Shown: piece after piece, positions 1 to 7,873 of the stretch
How positions within the stretch are numbered: position 1 is the first letter of the stretch
Layout of the letters: each line of letters starts with the position of its first letter
Assembly: GCA_964518505.1 (NCBI GenBank)
Contig: CAZFGT010000013.1
Span: forward strand, 1-52,184
Source: DASPUH01 sp964518505
GTDB lineage: Bacteria > Chloroflexota > Limnocylindria > Limnocylindrales > CSP1-4
Reading direction: 5' to 3'
DNA length: 52,184 bases
Notes under the pieces: model-generated
Databases searched by the model: none
The model's input: the letters and a program-made list of their open reading frames with translations, nothing else
What the model was told of the DNA's origin: nothing
Made by a program: the position numbers and the translations under genes

Positions 1-461
1 ATCGCATCGGCGGCCTGGAGAAGGCCGACATCACGGGCAACGTCAGCTACGACCCCGACAACCACCACCGCATGACGATGCTGCGCCAGGAGAAGGTGGC
101 CCGGGTAGCCGACTCGATCCCCGATCTCGAGGTCTTCGGCCCGTCGGAAGGTGACCTGCTGATCCTGGGCTGGGGTTCCACGTACGGCGCCATCCGCTCG
201 GCCACGATGCGTCTGCGGAGCCAGGGCCACGCGGTCGCGCATGCCCACCTGCGCCACCTCAACCCCTTTCCGCGCAACACCGGCGACGTCCTCGCGGCGT
301 ACCGCCACGTGCTGATCCCTGAGATCAACATGGGCCAGCTGCGCCTGCTGATCCGGGCGCGCTACCTCATCGACGCGCAGGGCTACAACCGGGTGCGCGG
401 CAAGCCCTTCAAGATCAGCGAGATCGAGGAGCAGGCGCTGCGCCTGCTGCCGCCGCGATGA
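1..461 (+). CDS. korA: 2-oxoacid:ferredoxin oxidoreductase alpha subunit, C-terminal part
   Basis: The window opens inside this gene; the frame beginning at base 3 gives about 152 residues up to the stop. The segment carries the family's GGLEKADITGNVSYDP stretch and the ILGWGSTYGAI strand of the C-terminal fold. In the KorAB family this subunit carries the substrate-side and pyruvate-ferredoxin-oxidoreductase domain II regions and pairs with the beta subunit to decarboxylate a 2-oxoacid (usually 2-oxoglutarate) to an acyl-CoA with reduction of ferredoxin. Its stop overlaps the korB start in ATGA, so the two are translationally coupled. The substrate cannot be fixed from this fragment; 2-oxoglutarate is the family default. 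Confidence 0.93.
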   Translation, partial: RIGGLEKADITGNVSYDPDNHHRMTMLRQEKVARVADSIPDLEVFGPSEGDLLILGWGSTYGAIRSATMRLRSQGHAVAHAHLRHLNPFPRNTGDVLAAYRHVLIPEINMGQLRLLIRARYLIDAQGYNRVRGKPFKISEIEEQALRLLPPR

Positions 462-1501
462 CCGCGCTCGACGGGCTCAGTGCGGAGAACGCGGCCGTGA
501 TCCAGCTGACGCGCAAGGACTTCGTGTCCGACCAGGAAGTGCGCTGGTGCCCCGGCTGCGGCGACTACTCCATCCTGGCCCAGACCCAGAAGACGATGCC
601 CGACTTCGGCTACCCCAAGGAGAAGATCGTCTTCATCTCGGGCATCGGCTGCAGCGGCCGCCTGCCGTACTACATGAACACCTACGGCTTCCACACCATC
701 CACGGGCGCGCGCCGACCCTGGCGACCGGTCTGAAGGCGGCCCGCCCCGACCTCATGGTGTGGGTCATCACCGGCGACGGCGACGCCCTCAGCATCGGTG
801 GCAACCACGTCCTCCACTCGATGCGCCGCAACGTCGACCTGAAGCTGGTGATGTTCAACAACCGCATCTACGGCCTGACCAAGGGCCAGGCGTCGCCGAC
901 CTCGGAGATGGGTAAGCGCACGAAATCCAGTCCCGAGGGGACCATCGACCATCCGGTCATCCCCCTCTCCATCGCTCTGGCGGCGGAGGCGACCTTCGTG
1001 GCCCGCTCGGTCGACACCCACACGGAGCACCTCCAGGCGACCCTCGAGCGAGCCGGGCGGCACCACGGATCGGCCTTCATCGAGGTCCTCCAGAACTGCA
1101 ACATCTTCAATGACGGCGCGTACCGCGAGTTCACCGACCGGGAGGTCCGCGAGGACCGCATGCTCGTGCTCCAGGACGGCCAGCCCATGATCTTCGGCAA
1201 GGATCGCGACCGGGGCATCCGCCTGCGTGGCCTCCAGCCGGAGGTGGTGCAGCTCGGTGATGGCGTCACGGAGGCGGACCTGCTCGTCCACGATGAGGCG
1301 GCGCCCGACCCCTATCTCGCCTTCATGCTCTCGCGCATGTGGTGGCCGGACTTCCCCGTGCCCGTGGGTGTGTTCCGCGATGTCTCCCGGCCGACCCACG
1401 ATGAGCTGCTCATGGCCCAGATCGACAAAGCCATCGCCCAGCGCGGCGAGGGCGACCTGGCCGCCCTGCTGCGCAGTGGCGACGCGTGGACCGTCGAATG
1501 A
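458..1501 (+). CDS. korB: 2-oxoacid:ferredoxin oxidoreductase beta subunit
   Basis: This 347-residue protein is the thiamine-diphosphate subunit of the two-subunit Kor-type enzyme. WCPGCGDY at residues 30-37 and SGIGCSGRLPYY near 61-72 are cluster and cofactor segments typical of the family. The TPP/Mg motif runs from GDGDALSIGGNH (about 106-117) to the NN pair at about 134-135. The enzyme works in the cytosol, passing electrons to ferredoxin; the fdxA gene in this window is a possible partner, though not adjacent. The gene overlaps korA by four bases and the next gene by four bases. Length and motifs fit an intact subunit. Confidence 0.95.
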   Translation: MTALDGLSAENAAVIQLTRKDFVSDQEVRWCPGCGDYSILAQTQKTMPDFGYPKEKIVFISGIGCSGRLPYYMNTYGFHTIHGRAPTLATGLKAARPDLMVWVITGDGDALSIGGNHVLHSMRRNVDLKLVMFNNRIYGLTKGQASPTSEMGKRTKSSPEGTIDHPVIPLSIALAAEATFVARSVDTHTEHLQATLERAGRHHGSAFIEVLQNCNIFNDGAYREFTDREVREDRMLVLQDGQPMIFGKDRDRGIRLRGLQPEVVQLGDGVTEADLLVHDEAAPDPYLAFMLSRMWWPDFPVPVGVFRDVSRPTHDELLMAQIDKAIAQRGEGDLAALLRSGDAWTVE

Positions 1502-2004
1502 TCTGCCCCGTCTGCCACGCCGACAACATCGAGGGCTCGGATGCGTGCGACAACTGCGGCGCCGACCTGCGCTCGGCCGACCTGCCGACGCCAGGAACCC
1601 CCCTCGAGCGCCGGCTCGTCACCGAACACCTGAGCGACCTGGGCCACCGCGACCCGATCATGCTGCCTGACACGGCCCCCGTGCGCGAGGCGATCAGCGC
1701 CATGCAGGCGGCCGGCGTGGGCTCGGTCCTGGTGACCAAGGATGGGCGACTGGTCGGCATCTTCACCGAGCGCGACGCGCTGCTCAAGGTCGCCGGGGCG
1801 ACCCAGGGGACGATGGACGCGCCCGTCGGCGAATTGATGACGACCGACCCGGTCGTCCTGCGGGAGGACGACTCGATCGCCGTCGCCATCCACAAGATGG
1901 CCGTCGGCGGCTTCCGCCACATCCCCCTGACCCGCGACGGCCACCCCACCGGCATCGTCTCGGCGCGCGACGTGTTCGGCCACATCCTGGAGATCATCGG
2001 CTGA
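1498..2004 (+). CDS. CBS-domain protein with N-terminal zinc ribbon
   Basis: The 168-residue product begins with a compact CxxC-x10-CxxC zinc ribbon (residues 3-20, CPVC and CDNC), followed by a linker and a tandem CBS pair. The pair shows two GIFTERDAL / GIVSARDV-type ends, which normally make a Bateman module binding adenine nucleotides. I chose ATG 1498, which overlaps the korB stop as ATGA; an in-frame GTG 12 bases earlier is possible. Coupling to korAB suggests it senses adenylate state for that enzyme, but this is inference. Such stand-alone zinc-ribbon/CBS proteins have no fixed function. Confidence 0.85.
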   Translation: MICPVCHADNIEGSDACDNCGADLRSADLPTPGTPLERRLVTEHLSDLGHRDPIMLPDTAPVREAISAMQAAGVGSVLVTKDGRLVGIFTERDALLKVAGATQGTMDAPVGELMTTDPVVLREDDSIAVAIHKMAVGGFRHIPLTRDGHPTGIVSARDVFGHILEIIG

Positions 2005-2999
2005 ACCGAGGCCGCACGGTCGGCCTGATCCTGGTCATCGTCTCGGCGTGTGCCTTCGGCTCGGGCGCCCTCTTCGCCAAGCCCGTCTACGCCGCCGGCC
2101 TGGACTGGAAGGCCCTCCTCTACTGGCGCTTCCTGATCGCCGCGCTGGCCTCCTGGGCGTGGCTCCTGGCCCGCGCCCCGAACCGCCTGGCGCTGCGTCG
2201 GCTGTCGCGGCGACGGTGGCTCGTGCTGGGAGCGCTCGGCGTCGTCTACGTCGGCAATACCGGCGCCTACTTCGCCGCCCTGGAGACCGTCTCCGCCTCC
2301 CTGGCCGCGCTGCTCATCTACATCTATCCGGTGCTGGTGGCCGTCCTGGCCCTGCGGGTCGGGCGGCCGCTGGAGGGCCGCCGACCGTGGCTCGCCCTGG
2401 GTATCGCCGTGGCCGGGATCGTGCTCGTCGTGGGCGGCATCGACCCTTCGCACGCGCCGCCGGCAACGGGTATCGCCCTCGCCCTCTCGGGCGGCGTCAT
2501 CTACGCCGTGTGGGTAGTGCTGGCGGCACATCTCGGCGGCGAGCGCCGGACGCCGCGCGATCCGGCCCCGCCCGAGGCCATGGGGGGGGTGGAGGAGACC
2601 GACCCGGCACCCGCGGCCGCCGTGATGATGACGAGCGCGCTGGCCGTGTACGCCGTCATCGCCGTGGTCTCAGGCGAGCCGGTCACGCCGGATCGCGTCC
2701 CCAGCGGCGCCTGGTTCGGCCTGGTGGGCCTGGGCGTCGTCTCGATGGCCCTGTCGATGCAGTCGTTCTACGCCGGGGCCCGCCGCATCGGCGCCGCACG
2801 GGCGTCGCTGCTGAGCACGATCGAGCCGGTCTACACGATCGTGCTGGCGACCCTGCTCTTCGGCGAGGCGCTGACCGGCGTGCAGCTGGTGGGCGGCGCG
2901 CTGGTCATCGGGGCGGTGCTGCTGGCGGAGACCGGCCGCGCCGGCGACGGGGGTAGGATGGGCGCCTTCGCGGGTGGCCCCAGGGAGGTACCGCCATGA
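2001..2999 (+). CDS. EamA/DMT-family membrane transporter
   Basis: The protein reads as a ten-helix EamA (drug/metabolite transporter) permease of about 332 residues with two EamA repeats. The first helix follows immediately after LNRGRTVGLILVIVSACA, and the second repeat ends in GEALTGVQLVGGALVIGAVL. No ATG, GTG or TTG precedes the first helix in frame; the first conventional candidate (GTG 2223) would cut off two helices. The likely start is CTG 2001, which sits in a CTGA overlap with the CBS gene stop. An acidic/proline-rich insertion lies between the repeats (about residues 175-205). The substrate is unknown. The gene overlaps hppD by ATGA. Confidence 0.82.
   Translation: MNRGRTVGLILVIVSACAFGSGALFAKPVYAAGLDWKALLYWRFLIAALASWAWLLARAPNRLALRRLSRRRWLVLGALGVVYVGNTGAYFAALETVSASLAALLIYIYPVLVAVLALRVGRPLEGRRPWLALGIAVAGIVLVVGGIDPSHAPPATGIALALSGGVIYAVWVVLAAHLGGERRTPRDPAPPEAMGGVEETDPAPAAAVMMTSALAVYAVIAVVSGEPVTPDRVPSGAWFGLVGLGVVSMALSMQSFYAGARRIGAARASLLSTIEPVYTIVLATLLFGEALTGVQLVGGALVIGAVLLAETGRAGDGGRMGAFAGGPREVPP
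2954..2959 (+). promoter_or_regulatory. Possible internal -10 (TAGGAT) for hppD
   Basis: TAGGAT lies inside the end of the EamA gene. Transcription would start near 2966 and leave a short leader with the Shine-Dalgarno AGGGAGG at 2982-2988, eight bases or so before the hppD ATG. This would allow hppD expression apart from the kor operon. No convincing -35 was seen. Confidence 0.35.
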
Positions 3000-4171
3000 C
3001 CGAGACCATCGAACGCCGCCAGGGCGCGGCGAACCAGTCCGGCGCGCACGTCAATCCCAACGCCTACGCCGAGGCGCAGGACTTCCTGCCCCTCAAGGGC
3101 CTCGACCACGTCGAGTTCTGGGTCGGCAACGCCCGCCAGGCCGCGGCCTACTTCCGCGCCCTGTGGGGCTTCACGCCCATCGCCTATGCCGGCCTGGAGA
3201 CGGGCGTCCGCGACCGGGCCTCCTACGTCATGGCCCAGAACGACATCCGCCTCGTCCTGACCGGCGCGCTGTCGCCGGAGGGCGAGATCGCCGAGCACGT
3301 CCACCGCCACGGCGATGGGGTCCACGACATCGCCTTCGCCGTCGACGACGTCGCCGCCTCGTGGCGCGAGACCACGACGCGCGGGGCGCGCAGCTACCTG
3401 GAGCCGGCCGAGCTGGCGGGTGGCGAGGACGGCACGCTGCGTCGGTCCTCGGTGCACACCTACGGCGAGGTGGTCCACTCCTTCATCGACCGCTCCGCCT
3501 ACCACGGCGTCTTCGCCCCCGGCTACCGGCGCCTCAAGCGCCCTGCAGCGGCCGCCCAGGGCCTGAGCCTGCTGGAGATCGATCACTGCGTGGGCAACGT
3601 CGAGCTGGGCGACATGAACCGCTTCGTCGACTACTACCGAGATGTGTTCGGCTTCAGCCAGCTCATCCACTACGACGACAAGGTCATCCACACCGAGTTC
3701 AGCGCGCTCATGTCCAAGGTCATGACCAACGGCAACGGGCGCGTCAAGTTCCCCATCAACGAGCCGGCCGCGGGACGCAAGAAGAGCCAGATCCAGGAGT
3801 TCCTGGACTACTACCTGGACTCTGGCACGCAGCACATCGCGCTGCGCACGGAGGACATCGTGACCACCGTGCGCCGCCTGCGCGAGAACGGCGTCGAGTT
3901 CCTGGGCATGCCCCACGCCTACTACGAGCAGCTGACCGACCGGGTCGGCGACGTCGGCGTGCCCATGGCCACGCTCGAGGAGCTGGGTATCGAGGCCGAC
4001 CGGGACGAGGAGGGCTTCCTCCTCCAGATCTTCACCCGGCCCATCCAGGACCGGCCCACCTTCTTCTTCGAGATCATCGAGCGCCACGGCTCACGCGGCT
4101 TCGGCGTGGGCAACTTCAAGGCGCTCTTCGAGGCCATCGAGATCGAACAGGCCCGCCGCGGCAACCTGTAG
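2996..4171 (+). CDS. hppD: 4-hydroxyphenylpyruvate dioxygenase
   Basis: HppD converts 4-hydroxyphenylpyruvate to homogentisate with a non-haem Fe(II) centre, the second step of tyrosine breakdown. The 391-residue length is normal. The iron ligands are visible as H197 (LEIDHCVGNV), H280 (GTQHIALRT) and E359 (TFFFEIIER), with the C-terminal RGFGVGNFKALFEAIE gate helix in place. The N-terminal VOC half starts at about residue 35. The ATG overlaps the upstream stop and has a good Shine-Dalgarno sequence. HmgA and a fumarylacetoacetase-family gene lie further along the window, so the pathway is largely local though not one operon. Confidence 0.97.
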   Translation: MTETIERRQGAANQSGAHVNPNAYAEAQDFLPLKGLDHVEFWVGNARQAAAYFRALWGFTPIAYAGLETGVRDRASYVMAQNDIRLVLTGALSPEGEIAEHVHRHGDGVHDIAFAVDDVAASWRETTTRGARSYLEPAELAGGEDGTLRRSSVHTYGEVVHSFIDRSAYHGVFAPGYRRLKRPAAAAQGLSLLEIDHCVGNVELGDMNRFVDYYRDVFGFSQLIHYDDKVIHTEFSALMSKVMTNGNGRVKFPINEPAAGRKKSQIQEFLDYYLDSGTQHIALRTEDIVTTVRRLRENGVEFLGMPHAYYEQLTDRVGDVGVPMATLEELGIEADRDEEGFLLQIFTRPIQDRPTFFFEIIERHGSRGFGVGNFKALFEAIEIEQARRGNL

Positions 4172-4175
4172 CCGC

Positions 4176-4193
4176 AGCCCGGGGCGGCGGGCT
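4176..4193 (+). terminator. Hairpin behind hppD
   Basis: AGCCCG and CGGGCT form a 6-bp stem around a GGGCGG loop five bases after the hppD stop. There is no T-run, so it may be an mRNA 3'-end structure rather than an intrinsic terminator. Confidence 0.35.
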
Positions 4194-4248
4194 ACGCTGC
4201 ACGCCACCCGCAGCCGCAGTTCTGGGCCGGCTCGTGACGCCGGCCAAC

Positions 4249-4278
4249 CTGGTCAGATCTGATTGGGGGGCACGCTAG
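4249..4278 (+). repeat. Left arm of 30-bp imperfect inverted repeat
   Basis: The reverse complement of this arm matches 4391-4420 at 24 of 30 positions. Its core contains the palindrome TCAGATCTGA. It lies in the convergent gap between hppD and the HTH/nuclease-like gene. Confidence 0.7.
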
Positions 4279-4335
4279 GGCCGTTTTGGCGTCCTTCGGG
4301 CAGGCCACTGGGGACCTGGACGGGCCGTTCCATGC

Positions 4336-5067
4336 TCAGATGCGTCCGTCAGCTGGCGTGCGCACCCGCTGAACGGGCGCGATTCGGGCTCTAACATGCC
4401 CCGGAGTCAGATCTGACCACATCGACGGGACCCTGACAGGCCCATCAGGACGGGGGAGCCAAGCGCGCATGCGTCGGCCGTCTGTCGGGTAGGCGGTCCG
4501 CAGCATCGCACGATGGGCGCCGATCCGACGTCGATTGGTCTTGCCGGCCGCAACGACGACCCATGCACTGACCGTGCGGGCATGCCAGCCGCGCTCGGCC
4601 GCGATCCGCGGCGACAAGCGGATCTTGCGGTCCATCGTCCCGACCAGCTCCTGCACGTCGACGATGGCCGTCTTCAGCTCGACGACAAGCAGGCTGGATG
4701 TAGCCGCATGCCAAGCCAGGATGTCGATGACGCCCCGCTCGCCGTAGATGCTGAACGAGACCTCCGGCGCCGACTGCCAACCCGCGGCCGGCAGGCGGCG
4801 CGCGACCTGCTCGTGGAGTTCACCGTGGCGCGCGTTGATCATCCGGTCCAGCTCTCCGCCGCGCCAGCGCGCGGACACCTCCAACCTGATGTCGAGGACC
4901 GCGGCGATCCGGCGAAGGGCGCTGAGGGACAGGCGATCGAGATGCCCCCGCTCCAGCCGCGAGATAAGCGACGCGTCGACGCCGGCCCGGGCCGACACGT
5001 CCGCCTGGCGCCACCGCCGTTTCAGGCGCACAGCCCGCATCGCCGCGCCAACCTGCTGGTCGTCCAT
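4336..5067 (-). CDS. XRE-type HTH protein with PD-(D/E)XK-like domain
   Basis: The 243-residue protein has an XRE helix-turn-helix at residues 9-63 (QADVSARAGVDASLISRLERG). A second domain carries the nuclease-fold signature: the acid D115 in GVIDILAW, then E130-L-K132 in LLVVELKT, with possible first-motif glutamates in the HGELHEQVARRL helix (about 81-92). Proteins with this pairing occur as solitary genes in high-GC bacteria; I know of no assigned role. Either an autoregulated nuclease or a regulator with a degenerate nuclease fold is possible. The ATG has a CACGCT hexamer six bases upstream rather than a Shine-Dalgarno sequence. It is the last of three minus-strand genes. Confidence 0.8.
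   Translation of the reverse strand: MDDQQVGAAMRAVRLKRRWRQADVSARAGVDASLISRLERGHLDRLSLSALRRIAAVLDIRLEVSARWRGGELDRMINARHGELHEQVARRLPAAGWQSAPEVSFSIYGERGVIDILAWHAATSSLLVVELKTAIVDVQELVGTMDRKIRLSPRIAAERGWHARTVSAWVVVAAGKTNRRRIGAHRAMLRTAYPTDGRRMRAWLPRPDGPVRVPSMWSDLTPGHVRARIAPVQRVRTPADGRI
4391..4420 (+). repeat. Right arm of 30-bp imperfect inverted repeat
   Basis: This partner of 4249-4278 contains the perfect 12-bp palindrome GTCAGATCTGAC (4405-4416). It lies inside the last codons of the HTH/nuclease-like gene, where it encodes the WSDLTPG stretch on the minus strand. Confidence 0.7.
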
Positions 5068-5115
5068 GGCTGGAGCGTGACGGACGCCGCTTGGCGCGGG
5101 CTTCCGCGGCCTCCG

Positions 5116-5934
5116 TCAGGCGGGGCTGAAGCGCCAGCGGCAGCCCAGGAGGTCGAGCTCGCGGGCCTCGTGGCCCGCCTGGAGGTCGATCGTCATGCGG
5201 GGTTCGCCGGGGCGTGCCTGGGCGAGGCGCAGCGTCTGCCGCCCGAGTGAGGCGTCACGGGCGCCGCCACCGACGAGAGCGGGCCGGAAAAGCATCGCGA
5301 ACTCCCGGCCGAGGCGCCCGACGGTCCCCGTGACCGAGTCCATGCCGAGGGTCACGACGCGCAGCCGCACGGGTGTCCCCAGGGGGTGGATCGCCCCCGC
5401 CCGCGCGCCGCGTTCTGCATCTGTCCACTCGGCCGCCGTGCGGTCGTGCTCGATCATGAAGACGGTCGGCCAGGGACCCGGGAGCCCGCCGCCACCCCGT
5501 CCAGTGGCGCCGCCGCGCGTCCCGCCCCCACCGCCCGGCCGCGCCATCCGCCACCTGACGACCCGTCCATCCGCTCTCGTCCGCTCGCCGTCGGTGATCT
5601 CGGCCGTCCGGGTGACCGCGGCGTCCGCGGCCAGGTCGTCGCTGGCCAGGGCCAGCCCGACCGGCGCGCCTCGGGAGCCTGCGCCATCGCCGGCCGCCAG
5701 CGCCCCGGCCACCGCCGCCCCGAACCAGTTGCCAGCGGCGCCCGCCACACCCGCATCCTCGATGGCCACCAGCTCCAGGTACGAGTCGGCCCACCAGGCC
5801 AGCCGGTTGCGCGTGCCCAACGACGGGTGCCGCCCGCCGCCGCCCACCTCCAGCCCCAGCGAGGACGAGACGCGGTCAGCCGCCGCGTCCAGGTCCGCGA
5901 CGGCCACGATGAGGTGGTCGAGGCCGACCAGCAC
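5116..5934 (-). CDS. Glyoxalase-like (VOC superfamily) protein
   Basis: The product of 272 residues begins with LVGLDHLIVAVADLDAAA, the beta-alpha start of a VOC module with a potential metal histidine (H7). AWWADSYLELVAI follows as the strand that often ends in a metal glutamate (E54). The C-terminal half keeps the second-module pattern weakly. A glycine/arginine-rich insert (about 135-152) is low complexity and unlike its neighbours. The GTG start follows the stop of the cyclase gene directly (TAG then GTG), so the two are co-transcribed. Substrate and reaction are unknown; family members include dioxygenases, isomerases and resistance proteins. Confidence 0.8.
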   Translation of the reverse strand: MLVGLDHLIVAVADLDAAADRVSSSLGLEVGGGGRHPSLGTRNRLAWWADSYLELVAIEDAGVAGAAGNWFGAAVAGALAAGDGAGSRGAPVGLALASDDLAADAAVTRTAEITDGERTRADGRVVRWRMARPGGGGGTRGGATGRGGGGLPGPWPTVFMIEHDRTAAEWTDAERGARAGAIHPLGTPVRLRVVTLGMDSVTGTVGRLGREFAMLFRPALVGGGARDASLGRQTLRLAQARPGEPRMTIDLQAGHEARELDLLGCRWRFSPA

Positions 5935-6798
5935 CTACGCCGGCCCGGATTCGACCAGGAGGAACACCTGCCGCTCCCCGTCCAGCCCCTTCAGGGTGTG
6001 CCGGCCGCGGTCGACGAACTGCAGGCCGGAGCCCTCGAGCAGGTCGTGCGTGGTGGAGGAGACCAGGATCTGGCCCGGGCCCGCCAGGGCCGCGACGCGG
6101 GCCGCGGCATGGACCGCCACGCCGCGCGCGTTGCCGCCCGTGAGCTCCACCTCACCGGTATGCAGGCCGGCGCGGATGGGCAGGCCCAGACCCTCCGCCG
6201 CGGCCCGCATCGCCGCCGCGCAGCGCACGGCCCGGGCCGCCCCATCGAAGACGGCCACGAAGCCGTCGCCCGTGGTCGTGATCTCGCGCCCGCGGAAGCG
6301 GTCCAGCTGGGCCCGCATCTGGTCGTTGTGGTCCAGCAACATCGTCCGCCAGGCGGCATCGCCGACGCGCTCGACGGTGGCCGTGGAGTCGACGATGTCG
6401 GTGAAGAGGATCGTGGCCAGCGTCCGCTCCTCGGCCGCATCCGGCCGCACCCCGTAGACCCGGGCGCTGGCGAACTCGATGACGTCCCACGCCTCGTCGC
6501 CGACGACCCAGGCGTCGTGGCCAGGCGGGATCTCGTAGGCGTCGTTGCCGCGCAGTTCCAGCTCGGTACCGTCGTCGAGCATCACGTGCAAGCGGCCGGA
6601 GATGACGTAGCCCACGTGGCGGTTCTGGCATGACGTCCCGCCGATGATGGGCGCGACATCGGTCGACCAGCGCCAGCCTGGCTGGTAGATCAGCCGCGCG
6701 AGGGCGGTCTCGTCCAGGTGGACGACGTCGATGCGGCCGTGCTCGAAGGGCCGGACCTCGTCGGGTGTGGCGAAGCTCTTGCGTTGGAGTCGCGGCAT
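5935..6798 (-). CDS. Cupin fused to class III nucleotide cyclase
   Basis: The first 110 residues form a cupin (HVGYVISGRLHVMLDDG, then EIPPGHDAWVVGDE). After this comes a class III cyclase homology domain. Metal aspartates are visible at D134 in FTDIVDST and D178 in TTGDGF. GLHTGEVE is present, and the transition-state arginine is likely R234. The usual asparagine of the N-R pair is histidine here (H230 in VAVHAAARV), as in many actinobacterial-type cyclase domains, so activity is uncertain. I chose ATG 6798; a GTG 15 bases upstream is also possible. The cupin could bind a ligand that controls cyclic nucleotide synthesis. It overlaps no gene and is divergent from the hydrolase at 6840. Confidence 0.85.
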   Translation of the reverse strand: MPRLQRKSFATPDEVRPFEHGRIDVVHLDETALARLIYQPGWRWSTDVAPIIGGTSCQNRHVGYVISGRLHVMLDDGTELELRGNDAYEIPPGHDAWVVGDEAWDVIEFASARVYGVRPDAAEERTLATILFTDIVDSTATVERVGDAAWRTMLLDHNDQMRAQLDRFRGREITTTGDGFVAVFDGAARAVRCAAAMRAAAEGLGLPIRAGLHTGEVELTGGNARGVAVHAAARVAALAGPGQILVSSTTHDLLEGSGLQFVDRGRHTLKGLDGERQVFLLVESGPA

Positions 6799-6827
6799 CG
6801 ACGCATTCTGCACGACGAGCCGCCCGC

Positions 6828-6833
6828 TAGACT
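6828..6833 (+). promoter_or_regulatory. -10 hexamer TAGACT, leaderless arrangement
   Basis: TAGACT ends six bases before the ATG at 6840, so transcription would start at or next to the start codon. There is no room for a Shine-Dalgarno sequence. Confidence 0.6.
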
Positions 6834-6839
6834 CGCCCG

Positions 6840-7856
6840 ATGCGCCTGGCCCATGTCCGCGAGCAGCACGCCGCCACGGGCACGCCCTTCAGGCTGGCGG
6901 CGGCTCTGGACGACGAAGGCGGCACGTGGCTCGACCTCGAACCGGCGCGCCGCCGCCTGGCCGCTCGCGACGCCGCCCTGGCCCACAACCAGCCCCTGTT
7001 CCGCGAGCCGATCACGACCCTGGACGCCCACCTGGCGGCCGGTCGCCGGGTGGCCGACCTGGCCGACATCGTGACCCCCATCCGGGCCGATCCACCCGTG
7101 TCGGATGACGACCTGGCCCTTGATCCGGCCGACCTGACCTTTGGCCCGCCCATCCTGCGCCCGGTGAGCTTCCGTGACTTCTACGCCTTCGAGACCCACG
7201 TCCGCGCCATGTGGGAGCGTCGTCACGACACCATCCCGGAGGCGTGGTACCGGCTGGCGATCTTCTATTTCAGCAACGTCTCCGAGGTCCGCGGGCCGGG
7301 CCAGCCCGTCTGGGCACCGCGCGGCAGCACGGAGCTGGACTACGAGCTGGAGATCGGCGCCCTCATCGACACGCCGGCCATGGACCTCTCGCCGGACCGG
7401 GCGGAAGACGTCATCGGTGGCTATTTCGTGCTCAACGACTGGTCCGCGCGCGACCTGCAGCGTGACGAATCGGCCGTGCGCCTGGGCCCGGCCAAGGGCA
7501 AGGACTTCGCCGTCAGCATCGGCCCCTGGCTGGTCACCCCAGACGAACTGGCCGACACGCGGCAGGCCAAGGGGTACGACCTGACCGGGACGGCGGCGGT
7601 CAACGGCCGCGAATGCAGCCGCGGCTCGTGGGCGGCCATCCACCACAGCTTCGGCGAGATGCTCGCGCGCGCCTCGGCGGACGTGCACCTGCGGCCCGGC
7701 GACATCGTGGGCAGCGGCACGATCGGTGGCGGCAGCCTGCTGGAGGTCCGGGAGGCGACCCTGGGCCGCTTCCTGGAGCCCGGCGACGTGGTCGCCGTGG
7801 AGATCGAGCGCCTGGGCCGCCTGATCAGTCCCATCGTCGCCCCACCCCTCGCCTGA
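6840..7856 (+). CDS. Fumarylacetoacetate hydrolase family protein
   Basis: The 338-residue enzyme shows the FAH fold: RDFYAFETH (about 112-120), the metal-binding acids in LDYELEIGALI, GYFVLNDWSARDLQRDE, the lysine segment GPAKGKDFAVSIGPW and GSGTIGGG near the end. Members cleave a C-C bond of acylpyruvate-like substrates with Mg2+ or Ca2+. With hppD upstream and hmgA downstream the likely substrate is fumarylacetoacetate, the last step of tyrosine catabolism. The family also includes many other acylpyruvases, so this rests on context. It is preceded by a -10 that makes the transcript leaderless. Confidence 0.88.
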   Translation: MRLAHVREQHAATGTPFRLAAALDDEGGTWLDLEPARRRLAARDAALAHNQPLFREPITTLDAHLAAGRRVADLADIVTPIRADPPVSDDDLALDPADLTFGPPILRPVSFRDFYAFETHVRAMWERRHDTIPEAWYRLAIFYFSNVSEVRGPGQPVWAPRGSTELDYELEIGALIDTPAMDLSPDRAEDVIGGYFVLNDWSARDLQRDESAVRLGPAKGKDFAVSIGPWLVTPDELADTRQAKGYDLTGTAAVNGRECSRGSWAAIHHSFGEMLARASADVHLRPGDIVGSGTIGGGSLLEVREATLGRFLEPGDVVAVEIERLGRLISPIVAPPLA

Positions 7857-7873
7857 TCCGGGAGCCACACGCC

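Noticed and set aside
2831..4087. A 418-codon minus-strand frame across hppD
   Set aside because: HppD has all catalytic residues on the plus strand; the antisense product has no family features.
4249..4420. Insertion sequence or MITE ends
   Set aside because: No transposase, no visible target-site duplication, and one arm lies in conserved coding sequence.
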